A stretch of 64,000 nt of DNA from Streptomyces changanensis (lineage in GTDB: Bacteria; Actinomycetota; Actinomycetes; Streptomycetales; Streptomycetaceae). The notes beneath the pieces were generated by a model, which was given only the letters and a program-made list of their open reading frames with translations, was not told the origin of the DNA and searched no databases. Positions 60,373 to 64,000 of the stretch are shown here, in pieces (the first letter of the stretch is position 1; each line of letters opens with the position of its first letter). Location of the stretch: the NCBI RefSeq assembly GCF_024600715.1, contig NZ_CP102332.1, forward strand, positions 434,001-498,000. Direction: 5' to 3'. A program made the position numbers and the translations under genes.

Positions 60373-60436
60373 TGTCAACGCCATGTACGGACATCCTGAC
60401 CTCGTCCTGAGAGGATGTCCTGACAAGGTGTTGACA
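60373..60436. promoter_or_regulatory. 64-bp nested dyad with divergent -35 elements in the iol control region
   Basis: Inner arms GGACATCCT (60389-60397) and AGGATGTCC (60412-60420) are exact complements. Outer arms TGTCAACGCC (60373-60382) and GGTGTTGACA (60427-60436) match at nine of ten. Both share a centre at 60404.5. The outer ends form TTGACA -35 boxes on each strand; on the plus strand TTGTAT follows 17 bases later. This is between iolC and the TIM-barrel gene, so a dimeric or tetrameric regulator probably controls both directions. Confidence 0.7.
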
Positions 60437-60587
60437 GGGCGCCGCCCACCCACTTGTATCCGAACCGTGCGACCGGGGCGGCCGGCCGGGGACCGGGCGC
60501 GCACGCGGGCGGCTCCCCTCACCCCCGTGGCCCCGTCGTCGTCCCTCCCCGCCCCGCCGACCGCCCGCCGGGTGAAAGGACCGCCGT

Positions 60588-61523
60588 ATGGACGCCGCCG
60601 GCCCCGTGTCGGGCCCCGCCGGTACCCCGCTCCTGGACCGCATCAGGGTGGGCTCCGCCCCCGACTCGTGGGGGGTGTGGTTCGCGGACGACCCGCGGCA
60701 GGTGCCCTGGGAGCGGTTCCTCGACGAGGTCGCCGGGGCGGGGTACGAGTGGATCGAGCTGGGCCCGTACGGCTATCTGCCCACCGACCCGGCCCGGCTC
60801 GCCGACGAGACGGCCCGGCGCGGCCTGCGGGTCTCGGCCGGCACGGTCTTCACCTCGCTGCACCACGGGCCCGCCGTCTGGGACGCCACCTGGGCGCACG
60901 TCCGTCAGGTGGCGGCGCTCGCGCGGGCGGTGGGGGCCGGGCACCTGGTGGTCATCCCGTCGTTCTGGCGGGACGACCGCACGGCGGCGCTCGTCGAGCC
61001 GCCCGAGCTGACCGCCGAGCAGTGGACGCACCTCGCGCGCGGCACGGAGCGGCTCGCCCACGAGGTGCGGTACCGGTACGGCCTGCGGATCGTCGTCCAC
61101 CCGCACGCCGACACGCACCTCGACACCGAGGAGCACGTCGAGCGGTTCCTCGACGCCACGGACCCGGGGCTGGTGGACCTGTGCCTGGACACCGGGCACT
61201 ACGCCTACTGCGGCGGTGACAGCGTCAAGCTGATCGAGACGTACGGCGAGCGCATCGGCTACCTGCACCTCAAGCAGGTCGATCCGGCCGTCCTCGCCGA
61301 CGTCGTGGCGAACGGCGTCGCCTTCGGGCCGGCCGTGCGGCGCGGCGTGATGTGCGAACCGCCGTCGGGGGTGCCCGCCCTCCCCCCGGTCCTGGCGGCG
61401 GCGCAGCGCCTGGGCGTGGACCTGTTCGCCATCGTGGAGCAGGACATGTACCCGTGCCCACCGGACAAGCCGCTGCCCATCGCCGTGCGGACACGGCGGT
61501 TCCTGCGCTCCTGCGGCGCCTGA
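60588..61523 (+). CDS. TIM-barrel sugar isomerase/epimerase, inosose-pathway (IolE/IolI-like)
   Basis: 311 residues from ATG 60588 (AAAGGA seven bases upstream). AP_endonuc_2/xylose-isomerase-like barrel: SAPDSWGVWFADDP, GYEWIELGPYGYLPTDP, VVHPHADTHLDTEEHVERFL, DLCLDTGHYAYCGGD, LHLKQVD. The metal ligands (Glu, Asp, His) look present. Members convert or dehydrate scyllo-inosose (IolE) or isomerise it (IolI). Exact reaction not readable. It is the first gene to the right of the divergent iol region and is followed by a dehydrogenase 36 bases later. Confidence 0.85.
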   Translation: MDAAGPVSGPAGTPLLDRIRVGSAPDSWGVWFADDPRQVPWERFLDEVAGAGYEWIELGPYGYLPTDPARLADETARRGLRVSAGTVFTSLHHGPAVWDATWAHVRQVAALARAVGAGHLVVIPSFWRDDRTAALVEPPELTAEQWTHLARGTERLAHEVRYRYGLRIVVHPHADTHLDTEEHVERFLDATDPGLVDLCLDTGHYAYCGGDSVKLIETYGERIGYLHLKQVDPAVLADVVANGVAFGPAVRRGVMCEPPSGVPALPPVLAAAQRLGVDLFAIVEQDMYPCPPDKPLPIAVRTRRFLRSCGA

Positions 61524-61559
61524 CGGCGCCCCCCGCCGACCCGGAAGGAACCCTGGACC

Positions 61560-62579
61560 ATGACCCAGCGCGGGACGCTCGGCGTCGCCGTCGTCGGCAC
61601 CGGCCGGATGGGCGCCGACCACGTCCGCCGCATCGACCGGGTGATCCCCGGGGCGCGGGTGGCCGCCGTCGCGGACGTGGACGCCGGGCGGGCCGCGGCG
61701 GTCGCCGCGGGCGTGGACGGCTGCTCGGTGCACACCGACCCGGCCGCCGCGATGGCAGCGCCGGGCGTCGACGCCGTCGTCGTCGCCTCCCCCGGCCCGG
61801 CGCACGAGGCGGCGCTGCTCACGGCGCTGGAGTACGGGCTTCCGGTGCTGTGCGAGAAGCCCCTCACCCCGGACGCGGCGGCGGCGCTGCGGGTGGTGCG
61901 CGCCGAGGAGCGGCTCGGGCGGCGGCTGGTCCAGGTGGGCTTCATGCGGCGGTACGACGCGGAGTACCTCGGGCTGAAGGCCCTGCTGGACGAGGGCGGG
62001 CTGGGGCGTCCGCTGATGCTGCACCACCGGCACCGCAACGCCGCCTCACCGCCCGGGTTCACCGACGCGATGCTCGTCGAGGACTCGGTGGTGCACGAGG
62101 TGGACGTGACGCGCTGGCTGCTGGGCCAGGAGGTCGCGGCGGTCACGGTGCTGCGCCCGAGGGCGTCGGGCAACGCCCCGGAGGGGCTCGCCGACCCGCA
62201 GTTCGTGGTGTTCGAGACGGACGGCGGCGCCCTGGCCGACGTGGAGGTCTACCTCAACTGCCGTTTCGGGTACCAGGTGCAGGCCGAGGCCGTGTGCGAG
62301 AGCGGTACGGCGCGGATCGGCGACGCGCACGGCATGCTCCTCAACACGGCGGGCCGCTGGGGCGGCCGGGTCGCGGCGGGGTTCGAGGAGCGGTTCGAGG
62401 ACGCGTACGACCGCCAGGTGCGGGCCTGGGTGGACGCCACGCGGCGCGGTGAGGTCACCGGGCCGAGCTGCTGGGACGGGTACGCGGCGGCGGCCGTGTG
62501 CGAGGCGGGGGTGCGCGCGCAGGTCGGCGGGGGACGTGTGGAGGTGGCGCTCGCCGACCGCCCGGCCCTCTACGCCTGA
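61560..62579 (+). CDS. iolG: Gfo/Idh/MocA oxidoreductase, inositol 2-dehydrogenase type
   Basis: 339 residues from ATG 61560 (GGAAGGA upstream). NAD-binding [18 protein letters not shown], the family EKPLTPD (catalytic Lys) and the [15 protein letters not shown] (Asp/His) motifs. IolG oxidises myo-inositol to scyllo-inosose, the first pathway step. Context with iolBCD supports this over other Gfo/Idh substrates, though several paralogues may exist. Confidence 0.85.
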   Translation: MTQRGTLGVAVVGTGRMGADHVRRIDRVIPGARVAAVADVDAGRAAAVAAGVDGCSVHTDPAAAMAAPGVDAVVVASPGPAHEAALLTALEYGLPVLCEKPLTPDAAAALRVVRAEERLGRRLVQVGFMRRYDAEYLGLKALLDEGGLGRPLMLHHRHRNAASPPGFTDAMLVEDSVVHEVDVTRWLLGQEVAAVTVLRPRASGNAPEGLADPQFVVFETDGGALADVEVYLNCRFGYQVQAEAVCESGTARIGDAHGMLLNTAGRWGGRVAAGFEERFEDAYDRQVRAWVDATRRGEVTGPSCWDGYAAAAVCEAGVRAQVGGGRVEVALADRPALYA

Positions 62580-62649
62580 CCGGGGGCCGCCCCGGTACGC
62601 GCCCGTCGGCCCGGCGGGTGGGACGGGTACCGCGCCGCCGGACGGAGCA

Positions 62650-63129
62650 ATGGGCGCGTGGCCGGGGCGGTGGCGCGCACAGGGCCGGGACACCGTCTCC
62701 TCGAAGGGGGTCCCCCTGCGTGGAAGCATCCCGCTCGCCGTCCCGGCCCTGGTCTGCGCGCTCGCGGTGACCGCGGGTGCCGCCGCGGCCGCCGTCGCGG
62801 CCGTCACCGACACGGACGACCGGGGCACGGACGACCGCGGCACGATCAGCGCCCACACGGACCCCCGCGGTACGGACGCCTCCGGTACGGAGCTTCCGGG
62901 GAGGGGCCTCCCCGGCTCGGACGGCACAGGTGCGGACGCCCCGGGTACGGGCGGTCTCCTGTTCGGCGTCGGCAACGTCGTACAGCGGCCGGAGCACCGG
63001 CCGGTGAATCACTGCGGCAATCTGGACGGCCGGGGCTGGTCCGCGGACGCGTCCGACCTCACCGCGTCGCCGGCTCCGGGGCAGGGCTCGGGGACCTGCC
63101 CCGGAGGGACGGTCAGTACGGGCCGTTGA
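62650..63129 (+). CDS. secreted/membrane protein with chaplin-like C-terminus
   Basis: 159 residues from ATG 62650 (GGAG very close; start uncertain). A hydrophobic segment (SIPLAVPALVCALAVTAGAAA) is a signal or anchor; then comes a DRGTDDRGT/TGADAPGT low-complexity stretch. GVGNVVQRPEHRPVNHCGNLDG parallels the chaplin core NVVQxPVHVPVNVCGN, but hydrophobic positions are replaced by Arg/Glu/His and the second Cys is too far away. Likely a degenerate chaplin relative. The stop overlaps the convergent gene by 17 bases. Confidence 0.5.
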   Translation: MGAWPGRWRAQGRDTVSSKGVPLRGSIPLAVPALVCALAVTAGAAAAAVAAVTDTDDRGTDDRGTISAHTDPRGTDASGTELPGRGLPGSDGTGADAPGTGGLLFGVGNVVQRPEHRPVNHCGNLDGRGWSADASDLTASPAPGQGSGTCPGGTVSTGR

Positions 63130-63874
63130 CGTTGTCGATGGAGCCGTACCGGTCGGCCGCGTAGTTGCACGCGGCGGTGATGTTGGCGACCGGGTGGTAC
63201 GGGTCCAGCGGCGTGCCGGGCACGTGGTACGCGGTGAAGGTCGGGTCGATGACCTGGAGAAGGCCCTTGGAAGGCGTTCCGGCGGCCGCGTTGGAGTCCC
63301 AGTTGTTGATCGCGAGCGGATTTCCCGAGGATTCACGCATGATGTTCCGGTGAATTCCCTCGTAGGTGCCGGGAATTCCGTGCCGCGCCAGGACGTCCAG
63401 GGATTCCCTGATCCAGCCGTCGAGGTCGTCGGTGTACGTCTTCGTCTGCACGGGGGCCACGGCCGGGCGGGCCTGGGAACGGTCGGCGCGGGCCGGCGCG
63501 GGGCGCTCTGCGGCCTTCGCGCCGAGCGTGAGCTTCATGCCGGGCCGGATGTGTGACGGGTCGTCACCGATGACCGGGCGGTTGTCCTGGAACAGCTTCT
63601 TCCACCCGCCGGTGACCGCGTGGTCGGCGGCGATGCGGAAGAGCGTGTCGCCTGCGGCCACGGAGTACGTCGTGGGCTTGGCCGCGGTCACGGCGGCGGC
63701 CGGCGCGGCCGTGACCTGCGCCGCGGTGACGAGCTGCGTCGTGACGGGCGCCGCCGAAGCGGTCGCGGCGCCGGCCAGGGGCAGGGCGAGAGCGGCTCCA
63801 CCGGCGCTCGCGACGGCGAGGGTACGGACGAGGCGGTTGTTCCTGGGACGGCGGTGCTTACCCTGTGCGGGCAT
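63113..63874 (-). CDS. secreted LysM / lytic-transglycosylase-like cell-wall protein
   Basis: 253 residues from ATG 63874 (GGAGAGG nine bases upstream). Signal peptide about 1-42 ending ASA, LysM domain about 68-115 (YSVAAGDTLFRIAADH, IRPGMKLTLG) for peptidoglycan binding, then an SLT-like domain about 150-253 with the catalytic Glu in NIMRESSGNPLAINNWDSNA, AGTPSKGLLQVIDPTF and a final YGSIDNVNGPY. Cleaves glycan strands. The c-di-AMP leader in front fits wall hydrolases controlled by this messenger, such as rpfA. Confidence 0.88.
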   Translation of the reverse strand: MPAQGKHRRPRNNRLVRTLAVASAGGAALALPLAGAATASAAPVTTQLVTAAQVTAAPAAAVTAAKPTTYSVAAGDTLFRIAADHAVTGGWKKLFQDNRPVIGDDPSHIRPGMKLTLGAKAAERPAPARADRSQARPAVAPVQTKTYTDDLDGWIRESLDVLARHGIPGTYEGIHRNIMRESSGNPLAINNWDSNAAAGTPSKGLLQVIDPTFTAYHVPGTPLDPYHPVANITAACNYAADRYGSIDNVNGPY

Positions 63875-63879
63875 GGGGG

Positions 63880-64000
63880 CGTTCCTCTCCGGCGCCTGCG
63901 AGGTGAGCTGTCGGGTTCGGACGGGAGATGTCCGGCGGTGGCCGCGGCCACCACTCCACCCCGAGCCGCTCCGGGGACCGGACCGGCGACTTACCTGGTT
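63880..64000 (-). ncRNA. ydaO-type c-di-AMP riboswitch (5' part may extend past window)
   Basis: Read on the minus strand, the leader has GGTAAGTCGCCGGTCC at its start, a hairpin GTGGCCGCGGCCAC and the conserved CGTCCGAACCCGACAGCT followed by CTCGCAGGCG, which match the actinobacterial ydaO/yuaA motif upstream of wall hydrolase genes. High c-di-AMP turns such genes off. The first bases may lie beyond 64000. Confidence 0.8.

Overview
The window is a stretch of a Streptomyces-type chromosome. The base composition is very GC-rich, and the genes show the strong third-position G/C bias and GTG/ATG starts with GGAGG-like sites expected of that genus. The gene content is diagnostic: a rodlin gene, a five-gene conservon (cvn), several SpoIIE-type phosphatases, DUF2795/DUF5133/DUF3040/DUF1876 proteins, a streptogrisin-like protease, and a c-di-AMP (ydaO-type) leader in front of a LysM/transglycosylase gene. 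No rRNA, tRNA, CRISPR array or intact insertion sequence was seen.

Layout. 0-3.2 kb: end of a nucleotide-activated heptose locus (glycosyltransferase, GmhA-like isomerase, HldE-like kinase/nucleotidyltransferase), closed by a 30-bp perfect palindrome. 3.4-7 kb: MFS exporter, SDR, topoisomerase IB. 7-18.4 kb: three large SpoIIE/PP2C phosphatases, an RpiR/SIS regulator next to an AT-rich palindrome, two small DUF proteins and a methyltransferase. 18.5-21.4 kb: small ORFs, then a decayed patch with truncated and frameshifted remnants. 21.4-27.3 kb: a stress/dormancy-like group (DUF3040, XRE-PNPOx fusion, cNMP-binding protein, CBS-BON, DUF1876, universal stress protein, and a free-standing PPDK nucleotide-binding half). 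27.3-32.2 kb: P450, then a persulfide-detoxification locus (CstR-type repressor, TauE/SafE permease, metallo-beta-lactamase/rhodanese fusion) with two almost identical palindromic operators.

32.6-38.2 kb: a conservon cvnA-B-C-D-E with overlapping stop/start codons, followed by a terpene-synthase-like gene. Its P450 lacks the arginine of the ExxR motif, and the terpene-synthase-like protein lacks a normal Asp-rich motif. 38.6-45 kb: MHS-family transporter, AnmK, a rodlin gene broken by two opposite homopolymer frameshifts, a second P450 and the protease. 45.2-51 kb: a solute-binding-like protein with no visible export signal, a secreted GH5-FN3-CBM3 cellulase behind an exact CebR box, and a DHA2 efflux pump. 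50.7-56.2 kb: a membrane Ser/Thr kinase and membrane partner, divergent from a transmembrane SpoIIE phosphatase. 56.2-62.6 kb: an inositol catabolism locus (iolD, iolB, iolC divergent from a TIM-barrel gene and an iolG-type dehydrogenase) around a 64-bp nested dyad. 62.6-64 kb: a chaplin-reminiscent secreted protein and the riboswitch-controlled LysM/transglycosylase gene.

Themes: partner-switch and conservon signalling, development and cell surface (rodlin, chaplin-like, wall lytic enzyme), carbon scavenging (cellulose, inositol, anhydroMurNAc) and stress/sulfur defence. All domain calls come from motif reading and remembered family features. No database search was run.
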